A stretch of 64,000 nucleotides of DNA from Cyclobacterium sp. 1_MG-2023 (GCF_030546805.1 NZ_JAUOPC010000002.1:310001-374000), one strand, 5' to 3'. Positions 1 to 10,044 are shown, counted from the first letter of the stretch. Numbers and translations are program-made. The notes: generated from the letters alone by a model not told the origin.

Positions 1-498
1 TTATTGTTATTGGTATACAGGACTTCAAGACCTCATATCGCAGTTTTGGGTAGAATAAACAATACGGACTATTTCAAAAACATAGCCCGATTTCCGGAAG
101 ATACAGAGACATTTAGCGATATTTTAATTATTCGATTTGATGCTCAGTTGTACTTTGGAAATACGGAGTATTTCAAAAAGGAATTGCAAAATCAACTCGA
201 CCTAAAAGGAGAGGCAGTAAAATACATCATCCTGAATGCAGAAGCGATCAATTATATTGATAGTAGTGCCATTCATATGTTGCGGCAGATCATTCAGGAA
301 TTAAATAGTAAAGGAATTAAACTTTTGGTTGCCGGAGCCATTGGTCCTGCTCGAGATATCTTTTATAGCAGCGGACTGATTGATGCTATTGGAAAGGATA
401 ATTTTTTCGTTAAGACCAATGAAGCATTTGAACATTGTAATCCCAAGCATCAAAAAACAGCCATTGAAAACAGGATCTCTCTTCAATCTAAAACTTAA
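1..498 (+). CDS. SulP-family anion transporter, C-terminal STAS domain (partial)
   Basis: The reading frame is open at the first base of the window, so only the last ~165 residues of a larger protein are present. They read as a linker followed by a STAS domain: a strand with DILIIRFDAQLYFGN, then the core IILNAEAINYIDSSAIHML, which matches the conserved D-S-S/T-G/A-I region of anti-anti-sigma-like STAS folds. SulP transporters (sulfate, bicarbonate and other anions) carry this cytoplasmic domain after 10-14 membrane helices, which lie off the window. The substrate cannot be read from this fragment. The TTG at base 4 is not a real start. Confidence 0.85.
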   Translation, partial: LLLLVYRTSRPHIAVLGRINNTDYFKNIARFPEDTETFSDILIIRFDAQLYFGNTEYFKKELQNQLDLKGEAVKYIILNAEAINYIDSSAIHMLRQIIQELNSKGIKLLVAGAIGPARDIFYSSGLIDAIGKDNFFVKTNEAFEHCNPKHQKTAIENRISLQSKT

Positions 499-648
499 AC
501 CCAGATCAGTTGATAGGATTAGAGTTGAAGTGAAAACTCAAAGGAAGTTAGACCTATGAGGCTTGATGCACCTAAGACCTATCTATTTACAGGAATTAGG
601 TAATGCTACTTTTGAACTACATCATTCCTTGAAACGAAGTGAAGTAAC

Positions 649-707
649 TGAAAAACCCTGATTATAAGCGTTATAATTTATTGTCAAACCTGCTTTTTAT
701 CAGGGTT
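649..707 (-). terminator. Possible terminator after the PorP/SprF gene
   Basis: Read on the minus strand, AACCCTGAT at the very end of the PorP/SprF gene pairs with ATCAGGGTT further on, followed by a short T run. The loop is long (~40 nt) and holds its own small TATAA-type palindrome. The structure is plausible but weaker than the other terminators in the window. Confidence 0.35.
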
Positions 708-1680
708 AAAAATTTCTTTGGGATGGTGAATCAAACCATTTGTTGTTTAAATAATATCCTAAAGAAAGCTCATGACTATTGTTGGTGTAATTGCTTTTGC
801 TGTTAAGGTTGAAATCATATGCATAACCCATTCTGAGTTCTTGGGTAATAAAAATATCCATTAGCAATGCAAGGGCTTTCCTATTGCTTCCAATATCAGA
901 AATTGTAGCTTGGTTTTTAACCAACCCTGACCTGAAAGAAGTGCCTATCCAATAATTTTCTCTAAGGAGAAACATTGCGTTGATGTCAAAGCTGGTTGGC
1001 CCATTCAATTCTTCACGGATTAAAATTGATGGTTTGAGTGAAACACCATTTGACAAGGGTAAGAGTGCTCCCAATTGATAATAAAAATGGTAATTGTGAG
1101 TAGCAACTGCCAGGTTTTTCTTTTCAAGAATGTTTTGTCCCACTAAATTATAAGCACTCAAACCAGTAAAAAATTGTGGCGTATGAAAAAATATGCCAAG
1201 GTTCAAATTGGGAGTAATGGCATTTATTTTACCTTGAGGTATGCCGGGATCACTGGGGTCATCAGGCAGGTATTGACTTGCATCAAGGCCATAAGAAGCA
1301 AAACCTGAACTAACACCTAAGCTTAAATAGCTACTATAGGACAATTGTACACTATAGGAGTAGGTAAGAAGTAAGTTCTGGATATTACTGGCTCCGAATT
1401 TGTCCGAATTAATTTGTATGCCAAAACCCATGGTTTGCTCCAAATTTCCGATATCTGCTGCGACAGAGAAAGTTTGTGGAGCTCCTTCAAAACCACTAAA
1501 CTGACTTCTGTAAGTAGCCTGTACAAATGGGTCAATTTTGTATCCTGCATAGGCAGGATTGATGTGAAGAGGATTAAATACGTACTGGCTGTATTGAGGG
1601 AGTTGTTGTGCCTGAGCAGAGGTTAATGCAAAGAGAACACTAACGGTAAAAAGAATGCTATGTAAAGTTATTGGTCTCAT
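706..1680 (-). CDS. PorP/SprF family type IX secretion system membrane protein
   Basis: A 324-aa protein with a signal peptide ending at SAQAQ, then the N-terminal signature LPQYSQYVFNPLHINPAYAGY that marks the PorP/SprF family. The rest is aromatic- and glycine-rich alternating sequence expected of an outer-membrane beta barrel. PorP/SprF proteins serve type IX secretion and gliding; the paralogs encoded next to giant adhesin-like genes are thought to help export or anchor that specific partner. It lies 3 bp downstream of the CHU_C-tailed surface protein on the same strand, so the two are almost certainly one transcription unit. Family assignment is firm; the dedicated-partner role is inference. 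Confidence 0.9.
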   Translation of the reverse strand: MRPITLHSILFTVSVLFALTSAQAQQLPQYSQYVFNPLHINPAYAGYKIDPFVQATYRSQFSGFEGAPQTFSVAADIGNLEQTMGFGIQINSDKFGASNIQNLLLTYSYSVQLSYSSYLSLGVSSGFASYGLDASQYLPDDPSDPGIPQGKINAITPNLNLGIFFHTPQFFTGLSAYNLVGQNILEKKNLAVATHNYHFYYQLGALLPLSNGVSLKPSILIREELNGPTSFDINAMFLLRENYWIGTSFRSGLVKNQATISDIGSNRKALALLMDIFITQELRMGYAYDFNLNSKSNYTNNSHELSLGYYLNNKWFDSPSQRNF

Positions 1681-1683
1681 ATT

Positions 1684-4600
1684 TTATTTAATCACTTGTA
1701 CCCAGCCTTTGTATTGTTTCTCTTTCTTATCAAAATCTACGCCTTTAACTTGATAATAATAAGTTCCTGGCAATAAACCTTCAGCATACCAATCGTTTTG
1801 ATAATCTTTAGAAGAAAAAACGATGTCCCCCCACCGGTTAAATATCACCAATTCAAGTCGTTCAAATCTATGGGAGGCCCTTATTACAAATGTTTCATTT
1901 TTACCATCTCCATCAGGTTTGAATACATTTGGGATAAATAGTGGAAGGATTGTTTTCACTTCAATAGAAGTGTTGTTTTCGGGTAAAATATCTTGTCCTT
2001 CTGCACTCACTTCAGCTCTGTTTCTGATCCTTCCATCAGCAATTGCCGTTACTGTAAGGGTGATGGTGAGGGTTGCATCCACTTCAAACTGGGTAACATT
2101 CCAAACCAGCATATCTTCCTCTTGAGTAAAAGTAGGTGAAGAAAGTAATCCTTCAGCATTTAATACTGCTGATTCGTAAGCTAATTGTGCTGGTAAAAAG
2201 TCAACGATTCGGACATTGTCAGCAGGGTCGGGTCCGTTATTGGTAACTGTTATTTGGTATTCGAAAGAACTACCATCATTCACAGTGGTATTAAAAGAGG
2301 TTTTTTCTATGGCCATGTCAACCATCTTTGGCCTTACTTGTAATTCTTCACTTCGAATTGTTTGGTCGAAATTTTCTACTTTGATATTGACTTCATTAGT
2401 GAAGTTTCCATCGACGGTGGGCATTACGGACAATCCAAACGCCACTGTTTCTTCGGGGACAAGGTTACTTACCTCCCAGGTATTGGAAGCGCTTAATGCC
2501 GGACTCGCTGAAAGAATCATCAACCCTTCAGGTAATATTTCCGTAAGGGTTATGTTTGCTAGATTAAAGGTACTTGTGTTTTTTACGCTAATGGTATAAT
2601 TTACTATATCACCCGGCAAGGCCTGAGTTCTGTCAATTGTTTTCTCTGCGTCAATGGAAATTCCTATTATGGTTAAGGTAATATTGGCTTCACTACAATT
2701 TTCCGGTATGTCTTTTTGGCAGATGCTGTATCGTACGATGTAAATCCCGGGTGCGATATCCTCTGGTAAAGACGAGATGCCTTCTGAATCCATACTGTAC
2801 CTGCTATCCAATTCGACATTATTCCCTTCTTGATCTTGGATGCTTAGGATATTGATTTTTATATCTTCAGGTAAAACGGGTTTGTTTTTAAGACTATCAT
2901 TCAACAGTATAGAAGGTAATATGTGGGCCTCATAATTAATTAATGGGCCAAAATTATCATCATTTGCTATAATAGGTGCAACTGAAACTTCAATGCTTAG
3001 CTCGTTACTTAGGTAATCACCGCATATTTCATCCGAAGCCGTTCTTCTAAAGCTTGTTGTCTCTAATAGAGGTTTAGGTGAATAATCCTTTCTTTTTGCG
3101 CCTTCAATAATTTCCCATTCCGAATCGGCTGTTTTTTGTTCCCAGGTATAAGTAAAATTTCCGGTGCCACCTTGTGGTTCTGTACCTATGATTTCCTCAG
3201 GTTTCTCCAACTGGTACAAAGACTGCTCTCCGGAAATAGTATTACCGCTTACCTGAGCATATACAAATACTTCCACTGCTAACCTTTCATCCGATAAACA
3301 AGTACCATTGGATTGGGTAGCATAATAAGTCATGCCATTTTGAAGAACGGTTTCCTCAGGCAGTATGTCTTCTCCAAGAGGCGAGGTATGCCATTGGATG
3401 TTTGTTCCCTCGATTTCGAGAGTAGCTAAGGTGTACTCACCCGGGCTGCAAAATTCCTGAACAGTCTCTCCTTTTGGAGCTTCCGGAACATCTGCCAAAT
3501 TTATTGTAACAATTGTGCTTTTTTCACCTGAGCATATCCCCGTAATCGTGTATTCAAACGTATAAGTGCCGGGAGTAAGACCTTCGGAAGACCAAGTGTT
3601 TTCTATTAGATTACCACTGTTAGTGGTTTCTTTCCAACTTCCATAATTGTCATATGGCCCGTTCAAATAATCAAATAAGTTTATAATTTCCCCTTTACAA
3701 ATTGCTACTTCCTGACCTTCTCCTGCTTCCGGATTTAGACTTGAAGCATCAATGGTGAATTCAAGGGTTTTATTTACACAAGACTCCGGGTTGTTATCAC
3801 TGATCCGAACATAATAGGTGCCTGCATTGGAGGATAAATTAAATGAGGGAAACTCAAGTCGAGAATCTGTGCTTAAAATATTTTCAGGAGCTCCCTCTTT
3901 GTACCATTCAAATTGAAGGAAATCCAGGTTTTTTATAAATAGCGCACCATCTTCCCCTTCGCAGAGGTTTTCGGGAATTATTATAGGTAAATTTTCGCCT
4001 TTTACTTGGACTGAGGTATTGGTCAAATTCCCACAAGCATCTTCCAATTGCAGTTTATACCGACCGGATTCAAGTCCTTTAAACAATGGATCTTCCCCAT
4101 TGTCAATGATAAAAGGAAGGCCATCCTTTTCAACAATTTTATAGGTTATGGGAAGATAGCCCTCTGCATTTACAGAGACCTCATAGATGTCTCCACTGCA
4201 TTTAAAGGTATTGATACTATTGAAGGTACTTTTCTCTTTGATTTCAAAGGTTTTTAATGTTTCCAAACAATAGGTGATTTGAGGCCTGTTGACCATCATT
4301 TCTTCACCCATTTTCCAGATGTTCAATGATTTGACCAACCTCAATGTTCCTGAGTAATTTTGATTGATGTTGGTGGCTCCATTAACCAATAAAACTGCGT
4401 TCTCATCAGTCAGTGGATCTAAGGAGTTATACACAGATCCGGTTTCGGGATGTACCCATTCACCGGAAGAGGGGTCTAATTTTTGTATTCCGAATGAAGG
4501 TGATTGTCCGTTGGTTGAATTGTCTTCATGGCTTAAGTAAATGTTAAAGGCCCCACAATTTTCAATAATATCAATTTGATTTTCTATTACGTCGATCCCT

Positions 4601-6057
4601 TCAATGGTAACCTTGGTGAGGTGTGTGGTTTTGCAGCTGGTATAGGAGGTGAATTCATATTCACCTTCAGGAAGGTTGTTCATATAAAACCTTCTTGGAT
4701 CCACACTACTGATGTTGTTAGTGACATCTAGAGGTAGCGTGCCACTAAATGAAGCGGGTGCACCAGTTAATTCAACCGTGGTAAACTCAAAATCGTAGCT
4801 GTTCAATTGTACTGAACCCATATCCGGTCCACAACCTTTATAAACAGTGGCGCCGGGTCCACTTAATTTGTCCAATAATTCTTTGGAGATACTTGCAGAA
4901 TGTCCACAAGCATCTTCCAATGTAAAAGAATAAAGACCTGTTGGTATAGGCATTTCTGTAGACCCGAAAAAAATATTTTCTTCGGAAAATGACCCTGGAT
5001 ATTGAGAATTGTAAATTTCAGGATCAAATCCATCGGGGAATTCGGTAAAATTTATAGTGAATGGCGCGGTAAAATTGGAAGGTTTGATGGATAGTCTTCT
5101 TTTGCCACAAGATCCTGCACCCCACAATAGGTCATTGGAAATTGTCAACTTTCTATCTATTGAATTACCCTCTAATGTGGAAGTTTGCCCGCAATTATCT
5201 GTGATTTTCAAATCATAGGTATAAGCTTCATCATAAAAAAAAGGAAGTGTATTGTAAAATACGTTTTCCGTTGGATCTCCGGTTGTGATCTCAGTATTGA
5301 TTTCTTCGGTAGTCCCTCCCGGCGTATAAACTACATAAGTGACTTGTAAAGGGTATGAAATACTGGCACCCACAGACTTCACTAGATGGCCAACATTTAT
5401 TTCGTTACAACTTTTAAGTGTGTTCTCAAAGTCTTGATAATTTTCATCGATAAAAAACGCAGCTTTTTGAATTTCAAAAGATTGAGAAAGCCTGTCTCCA
5501 CATTCATCTGTAACGATTATTGTATAAGCTCCTGCCTTAAGGTCTTCAAATACATTACTTTCTTGAGCAGCCCTTTCTGAGGGACCTAATAATTCAAACG
5601 TTGCAGGTGTTCCTTCATTAACGAAAACCTCTATACTGCCCAATTCATTTTCACACAGGCTTTTTGAAATAACAGTAAAGGATAGAGGATTATAAACAGA
5701 ATTTAAAGTTTCCTCAACGGAAGTTTCTTGAGGATTGTCATCTATGGTGTAGTTTGCACTTATCTTGTATAAGCCCTCATCCAAGCCTTCGAAAAGACCA
5801 TTTTGGTTACTTGCTATAAGGGTTTCGCTTGGAAGCTGAAATAGATTGTAGACCAAATTCCCCGCATTGTCTGAATTTTGAAGCATTGCTGTGATATGAC
5901 CATTCCCGGAGCAGGAAGGGTTTTGCTTTTCGATATTTAAAGTGGGTTCTGTTTGTGCCATTAAATTGGCATGAAAACCTATTCCAAGCAAAAAAAAATA
6001 AATGTGGAATACATTCTTTAAATGTGAGTTGGTTATTTTATTGATATTCATTAACAC
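1684..6057 (-). CDS. Giant surface protein with gliding-motility/T9SS type B C-terminal domain
   Basis: A 1457-aa secreted protein. An N-terminal signal peptide ends near FHANLMAQ. The body (roughly 40-800) is a chain of cysteine-containing Ig/SprB-like beta modules with recurring phrases such as ACGxxAS and DxCGxxxS. Around residues 1110-1370 there are two DUF11-type repeats (for example VNYTISVKNTSTFNLANITL). The last ~85 residues form the CHU_C domain (FIPNVFKPDGDGKNETF, FNRWGDIVF, GTYYYQVK), the type B sorting signal for the type IX system. It sits directly upstream of a PorP/SprF gene. Likely a cell-surface adhesin or gliding-related protein; the ligand is unknown. Either of the first two ATGs (residues 1 and 3) could be used. 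Confidence 0.88.
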   Translation of the reverse strand: MLMNINKITNSHLKNVFHIYFFLLGIGFHANLMAQTEPTLNIEKQNPSCSGNGHITAMLQNSDNAGNLVYNLFQLPSETLIASNQNGLFEGLDEGLYKISANYTIDDNPQETSVEETLNSVYNPLSFTVISKSLCENELGSIEVFVNEGTPATFELLGPSERAAQESNVFEDLKAGAYTIIVTDECGDRLSQSFEIQKAAFFIDENYQDFENTLKSCNEINVGHLVKSVGASISYPLQVTYVVYTPGGTTEEINTEITTGDPTENVFYNTLPFFYDEAYTYDLKITDNCGQTSTLEGNSIDRKLTISNDLLWGAGSCGKRRLSIKPSNFTAPFTINFTEFPDGFDPEIYNSQYPGSFSEENIFFGSTEMPIPTGLYSFTLEDACGHSASISKELLDKLSGPGATVYKGCGPDMGSVQLNSYDFEFTTVELTGAPASFSGTLPLDVTNNISSVDPRRFYMNNLPEGEYEFTSYTSCKTTHLTKVTIEGIDVIENQIDIIENCGAFNIYLSHEDNSTNGQSPSFGIQKLDPSSGEWVHPETGSVYNSLDPLTDENAVLLVNGATNINQNYSGTLRLVKSLNIWKMGEEMMVNRPQITYCLETLKTFEIKEKSTFNSINTFKCSGDIYEVSVNAEGYLPITYKIVEKDGLPFIIDNGEDPLFKGLESGRYKLQLEDACGNLTNTSVQVKGENLPIIIPENLCEGEDGALFIKNLDFLQFEWYKEGAPENILSTDSRLEFPSFNLSSNAGTYYVRISDNNPESCVNKTLEFTIDASSLNPEAGEGQEVAICKGEIINLFDYLNGPYDNYGSWKETTNSGNLIENTWSSEGLTPGTYTFEYTITGICSGEKSTIVTINLADVPEAPKGETVQEFCSPGEYTLATLEIEGTNIQWHTSPLGEDILPEETVLQNGMTYYATQSNGTCLSDERLAVEVFVYAQVSGNTISGEQSLYQLEKPEEIIGTEPQGGTGNFTYTWEQKTADSEWEIIEGAKRKDYSPKPLLETTSFRRTASDEICGDYLSNELSIEVSVAPIIANDDNFGPLINYEAHILPSILLNDSLKNKPVLPEDIKINILSIQDQEGNNVELDSRYSMDSEGISSLPEDIAPGIYIVRYSICQKDIPENCSEANITLTIIGISIDAEKTIDRTQALPGDIVNYTISVKNTSTFNLANITLTEILPEGLMILSASPALSASNTWEVSNLVPEETVAFGLSVMPTVDGNFTNEVNIKVENFDQTIRSEELQVRPKMVDMAIEKTSFNTTVNDGSSFEYQITVTNNGPDPADNVRIVDFLPAQLAYESAVLNAEGLLSSPTFTQEEDMLVWNVTQFEVDATLTITLTVTAIADGRIRNRAEVSAEGQDILPENNTSIEVKTILPLFIPNVFKPDGDGKNETFVIRASHRFERLELVIFNRWGDIVFSSKDYQNDWYAEGLLPGTYYYQVKGVDFDKKEKQYKGWVQVIK

Positions 6058-6509
6058 TGGTTTTACCTAGTGATGTTGTTTAGGATCGATTAAACTATTT
6101 ATTTAATTAAATTAAACTGATTTTTTGCAACAGGGTTAAATTGCTTCAAAATCAACAGATTAATTGGTGTTGTCAATTCAATAGAAAAGCATTGTTTTAA
6201 GCTTTTCTATCTTTTTGGTTCAGTATAGGTAGTGTATTTACTGAAAAGTATGAAGACTAATTTTACTTAAATTATTTTTCATAATGAAATTACGCAAATA
6301 AAATCGCATTTGGATTACACTTCTTCACAATAAATATATCTCCCTACCAATCTACTATCATTTACGCTATATTTGAAGCATTGGTTGAAAACCTATATCA
6401 TCACAATGTATTCGCAATTTTAAGGCCAATAATAAAAAAAATAGAGGGTGTTAAGCGAAAAAAAATCTTACTGTATTGAAAAATTCAATAATACTGGCGG
6501 TTAATTGGG
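6058..6509. other. AT-rich spacer without a recognised gene
   Basis: A 450-bp AT-rich gap between the start of the large surface-protein gene and the end of the DUF6508-like gene. It must carry the promoter for the surface-protein operon on the minus strand, but I see no exact -33/-7 pair, RNA gene or repeat. Confidence 0.4.
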
Positions 6510-7004
6510 TTAATCTAGGATGTCGGTGTTGATATATCCGGATACGTTTGATTTGTCTAAGGAATTTACGATTGCTTTTAATAAGGCAAGCACAAACTTG
6601 TCTTTGATTTTTGACTCAAGGAATGTAGGGCCATAGATTGTTTGAGATCTAAGCAAAACTGTCATTATCTTGCCAAGGGTAACTGTGTCTTGATTTCTTA
6701 ATAATGAAGGAGTTTGATAAAATCTTTCGGCTTCAGTCTTCCAAGATAGCCAATCAAAAAGAGGAACTAGTCTTAACTTCAATACTGAATCCAATAGCTT
6801 AACATGTATTCCATTTAAGCCGATACCACTCAGTGTAATACCACTTAAATCATGAATCCCATGAAATTTTTCAGTTTTATAAAATCTCATTTCCATTTCC
6901 TGAATAAGATTTACCAATGGCATCAGTTTTCTTCCATCAAGGCTGTTACAATGGTCAGAAAAGTTTCCGATAGGAATAAAAAGCGGGGTTTGGTCCTTTA
7001 TCAT
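6510..7004 (-). CDS. DUF6508-like protein
   Basis: A 164-aa cytoplasmic protein without signal peptide or membrane segment. The middle portion runs LVPLFDWLSWKTEAERFYQ, then LLRNQDTVTLGKIMTVLLRSQ, then a segment ending FVLALLKAI. This follows the pattern I associate with DUF6508: aromatic-aspartate-tryptophan, a helix with E-A-x-x-F/Y, then D-x-x-T-L-x-K-hydrophobic-T-x-x-x-R. The usual G-x-L after the arginine is poorly kept. The function of the family is unknown. It stands alone between two intergenic gaps, so context adds nothing. Confidence 0.5.
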   Translation of the reverse strand: MIKDQTPLFIPIGNFSDHCNSLDGRKLMPLVNLIQEMEMRFYKTEKFHGIHDLSGITLSGIGLNGIHVKLLDSVLKLRLVPLFDWLSWKTEAERFYQTPSLLRNQDTVTLGKIMTVLLRSQTIYGPTFLESKIKDKFVLALLKAIVNSLDKSNVSGYINTDILD

Positions 7005-7248
7005 TATTTAAATTGTTTATAGTTTAAATGATAATTGTTTGATACTGTTTGAATTGAGTTTGTAAGTAACAACTTTTTTTTGATCAATAAAATACCCTGA
7101 TCAGGGTATTTTTGTATGCCAAATGCAACATTTTGCCTTTTTCCTAATTAAAGGGGGTAAATTTTCATGATTTAGATCAATATAAGTTCTTTTTAAGAAT
7201 GAACGTATTCTTTTGAGGTATTAGATGTACTTGCTTAAAAAAAATCTC

Positions 7249-7256
7249 TATTTTTG
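7249..7256 (+). promoter_or_regulatory. Candidate Bacteroidota -7 box for ffh
   Basis: TATTTTTG matches the Bacteroidota sigma-A -7 consensus TAnnTTTG and lies 21 bp before the ffh ATG. The nearest upstream TTG (7231-7233) is only 15 bp away, shorter than usual, so the -33 element is uncertain. Confidence 0.4.
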
Positions 7257-7277
7257 TTGATTCTAAACTAAAATGAC

Positions 7278-8615
7278 ATGTTCGATAATCTCAGTTTTAA
7301 ATTAGATAGAGCTTTTAAGACCTTAAAAGGTACAGGGAAGATTACAGAGATAAATGTAGCTACCACTGTTAAGGAAATTCGTAGAGCACTGATCGATGCT
7401 GATGTAAATTATAAAGTTGCCAAAGAGGTTACTGACAAAATTAAGGAGGAGGCATTAGGAAGAGATGTGTTGATTGCCGTTTCCCCTGGTCAGTTGTTGG
7501 TTAAGATTACTCAGGAAGAGTTGACACAGTTGATGGGTGGAGCCAAGGAAGAAATTAACCTAAAGGGAGACCCTTCGGTAGTGTTGATTTCTGGCTTGCA
7601 AGGTTCAGGTAAAACGACTTTTTCCGGAAAATTAGGAACTTATCTTAAAAAACAAGGTCGTCAAGTTTTATTGGTGGCCTGTGATATTTACCGTCCTGCT
7701 GCAATTGAACAATTAAAAACGCTGGGCGAACAAATTGGCATAGAAGTTTATGCGGAGCCGGGTAATCAAAATGCCTTAGAAATTGCATCAAATGCCATTG
7801 AATACGCCAAGAAAACGGGCAAAAAAACGGTTATTGTTGATACAGCCGGCCGTTTGGCAGTGGATGAGGTAATGATGAATGAGATTTCTGCCTTGAAAGA
7901 AAGCTTGAATCCTTCAGAAACCTTATTTGTAGTCGATTCAATGACTGGTCAGGATGCTGTCAATACAGCTAAGACCTTTGATGAAAGGTTGGATTTTGAC
8001 GGTGTTGTACTTACCAAGTTAGATGGTGACAGTAGGGGTGGAGCAGCCATTTCAATTCGCCATGTTGTGAATAAACCCATTAAGTTTATTTCAACGGGTG
8101 AGAAAATGGAAAATCTTGACCTGTTTTACCCAGATCGTATGGCCCAAAGAATTTTGGGTATGGGTGATGTGGTTTCCTTGGTTGAAAAAGCCCAACAATC
8201 ATTTGATGAGGATGAGGCCAAACGGCTTAATGCAAAAATTAGAAAAAATCAGTTTGATTTCGATGATTTCCTTTCTCAACTTGATCAGATTAAAAAAATG
8301 GGGAACATCAAAGACCTTTTGGGTATGATTCCAGGTATGGGTAAAGCCATAAAAGGTCTAGATATTGATGACGAATCCTTTATTCCTATTGAAGCAATCA
8401 TTCGAAGTATGACCCCGGATGAAAGAGGAAACCCCTCGATAATTGATGGAAGTCGAAGGAGAAGGATTGCTAAAGGAAGTGGGCGAACCATCCAAGAAGT
8501 CAATAATCTTATGAAGCAGTTCGCTGACATGAGAAAAATGATGAAACAAATGAATAAAATGGGGGGTGCTCAAAAGGCACTGGGTGCCCTAGGTGGAAAT
8601 ATGAGAAGAAGATAA
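7278..8615 (+). CDS. ffh: Signal recognition particle protein Ffh
   Basis: A full-length 445-aa SRP54-type GTPase, the protein subunit that binds signal sequences and 4.5S RNA and delivers ribosomes to FtsY. N domain 1-95; G domain with P-loop GLQGSGKT at 106-113, DTAGR at 188-192 and TKLDGDSRGG at 246-255; M domain from ~300, with KDLLGMIPGMG and a methionine-rich tail (MRKMMKQMNKMGG). All GTPase motifs are intact. The ATG at 7278 gives the standard MFDNLS start; another ATG 5 bp upstream is out of frame. It appears monocistronic, with a strong terminator just after the stop. The SRP RNA gene was not seen in this window. Confidence 0.98.
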   Translation: MFDNLSFKLDRAFKTLKGTGKITEINVATTVKEIRRALIDADVNYKVAKEVTDKIKEEALGRDVLIAVSPGQLLVKITQEELTQLMGGAKEEINLKGDPSVVLISGLQGSGKTTFSGKLGTYLKKQGRQVLLVACDIYRPAAIEQLKTLGEQIGIEVYAEPGNQNALEIASNAIEYAKKTGKKTVIVDTAGRLAVDEVMMNEISALKESLNPSETLFVVDSMTGQDAVNTAKTFDERLDFDGVVLTKLDGDSRGGAAISIRHVVNKPIKFISTGEKMENLDLFYPDRMAQRILGMGDVVSLVEKAQQSFDEDEAKRLNAKIRKNQFDFDDFLSQLDQIKKMGNIKDLLGMIPGMGKAIKGLDIDDESFIPIEAIIRSMTPDERGNPSIIDGSRRRRIAKGSGRTIQEVNNLMKQFADMRKMMKQMNKMGGAQKALGALGGNMRRR

Positions 8616-8640
8616 ATCTCAAAAAAATAATTACAGAAAA

Positions 8641-8677
8641 AAGGGCTGAAAAACATTGTTGTTCAGCCCTTTTTTTA
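8641..8677 (+). terminator. Rho-independent terminator of ffh
   Basis: The stem AAGGGCTGAA / TTCAGCCCTT with a short loop is followed by seven T residues. It begins 25 bp after the ffh stop codon. Confidence 0.85.
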
Positions 8678-8710
8678 TTCCCCTAATCGTTTTCTAATGG
8701 CTACTAATAA

Positions 8711-8738
8711 AAAAAGCAGGGCCTTGGCCGCTGCTTTT
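8711..8738 (-). terminator. Rho-independent terminator of pdhB
   Basis: Read on the minus strand, AAAAGCAG, an inner GGCC pair and CTGCTTTT form a GC-rich hairpin followed by a T run. It lies ~25 bp beyond the stop codon of the E1 beta gene, so ffh and pdhB converge on back-to-back terminators. Confidence 0.75.
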
Positions 8739-8761
8739 CTTTATTAGTAAGCCGGAAAAGA

Positions 8762-9742
8762 TTACTTTTTATAAGTAACAGATTTCACAGCGTCAATTGT
8801 CCTTTTTACATTTGGAAGCGTTGCTTCAATATAGGTTGGTGAATAACTCAATGGGATGTCCATAGAATTTACACGAATAACAGGTGCATCAAGAAAATCA
8901 AAAGCTTGTTTCTGAATGTTGTAGGCTATGTCTGCAGACAAGGCCGCAACAGGATTTGCTTCTTCAACAATTACACATCTGTTTGTTTTCTTAACTGAGG
9001 CAAGAACAGTTGGGTAATCAATTGGTTTAACAGTTCGAAGGTCAATAACCTCTGCATGTATATTGTCTTTTGCCAATTCATCAGCTGCTTGAAAAGCTAC
9101 CTTCATCATTTTCCCAAAGGAAACGAGGGTAACATCATCTCCTTTTCTTTTGATTTCTGCAACTCCTAAAGGAAGTAAATATTCGCTCTCAGGTACTTCG
9201 CCTTTATCACTATACATTACTTCTGATTCCATGAAAATAACAGGATTGTTATCTCTAATGGAAGCTTTCAATAATCCTTTGGCATCATAGGGATTTGAAG
9301 GAACAACAACTTTTAACCCAGGGGTGTTTGCAAACCAATTTTCAAAATTAGAAGAGTGGGTGGCTCCCAATTGTCCTGCGTTTCCGGTTGGTCCTCGGAA
9401 AACGATGGGAACACTGTATTGGCCTCCTGACATGGCGAGCATTTTTGCTGCTGAATTTACCAATTGATCCATTGCTACCAATGAAAAATTAAAAGTCATA
9501 AACTCTATTATAGGTCTAAGACCATTCATGGCAGCACCTACGCCTAATCCTGAAAATCCAAGTTCCGAAATAGGAGTATCTAATACACGGTCCGGTCCAA
9601 ACTCATCCAGCATTCCCTGGCTTGCTTTGTACGCACCGTTGTATTCAGCAACTTCTTCTCCCATAAGAAACACATTTTTATCGCGTCTCATTTCTTCGGA
9701 CATTGCATCCCGAACGGCATCTCTGAATTGTATTTCTTTCAT
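8762..9742 (-). CDS. pdhB: Pyruvate dehydrogenase E1 component, beta subunit
   Basis: A 326-aa transketolase-type subunit. It pairs with the E1 alpha chain to form the thiamine-diphosphate enzyme that decarboxylates pyruvate and acetylates the lipoyl domain of E2. Hallmarks are the N-terminal REAV-like region FRDAVRDAMSEEM, GEEVAEYNGAYKASQG, DTPISELGFSGLGVGAAMNG, and the pyrimidine-binding stretch FMTFNFSLVAMDQLVNSAAK; the C-terminal domain holds VIVEEANPVAA. Length is normal. No E1 alpha or E2 gene is adjacent, so the complex is encoded in pieces. A branched-chain E1 beta is the alternative, but the sequence is closer to PDH. Confidence 0.88.
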   Translation of the reverse strand: MKEIQFRDAVRDAMSEEMRRDKNVFLMGEEVAEYNGAYKASQGMLDEFGPDRVLDTPISELGFSGLGVGAAMNGLRPIIEFMTFNFSLVAMDQLVNSAAKMLAMSGGQYSVPIVFRGPTGNAGQLGATHSSNFENWFANTPGLKVVVPSNPYDAKGLLKASIRDNNPVIFMESEVMYSDKGEVPESEYLLPLGVAEIKRKGDDVTLVSFGKMMKVAFQAADELAKDNIHAEVIDLRTVKPIDYPTVLASVKKTNRCVIVEEANPVAALSADIAYNIQKQAFDFLDAPVIRVNSMDIPLSYSPTYIEATLPNVKRTIDAVKSVTYKK

Positions 9743-10044
9743 TTATATACAAAATTTTCTATCCTCGTAAAAATAGAAAGGAATCTTTCAATTAACAAGT
9801 TTGGCCTCTTTTAAAGGGTCTTTTCTTATAATTAAAAACAACCGCCCACAAACTTTGATAAATTCATAAGTCGCTAACACATTAATTGATAGGTAGGAGA
9901 TAGGGAAACAAAAAATAAAAAGTACAGTTTTTTTATTTTTTTGGAATTTTAATTTTTCTTGCCGCGATATGGAAAAAGAGGTTTGTTTTACAATTTGAAT
10001 TGTCGTTGCTTTGCTCTTTTAAAGAAGCGAAAATTTTATATGCT
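9743..10044. other. Divergent intergenic region between pdhB and the phosphoesterase gene
   Basis: About 300 bp of AT-rich sequence that must hold promoters for both divergent genes. A TTG codon at 10000 opens the phosphoesterase frame early, but family alignment favours the ATG at 10045. No RNA gene or repeat is visible. Confidence 0.4.
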
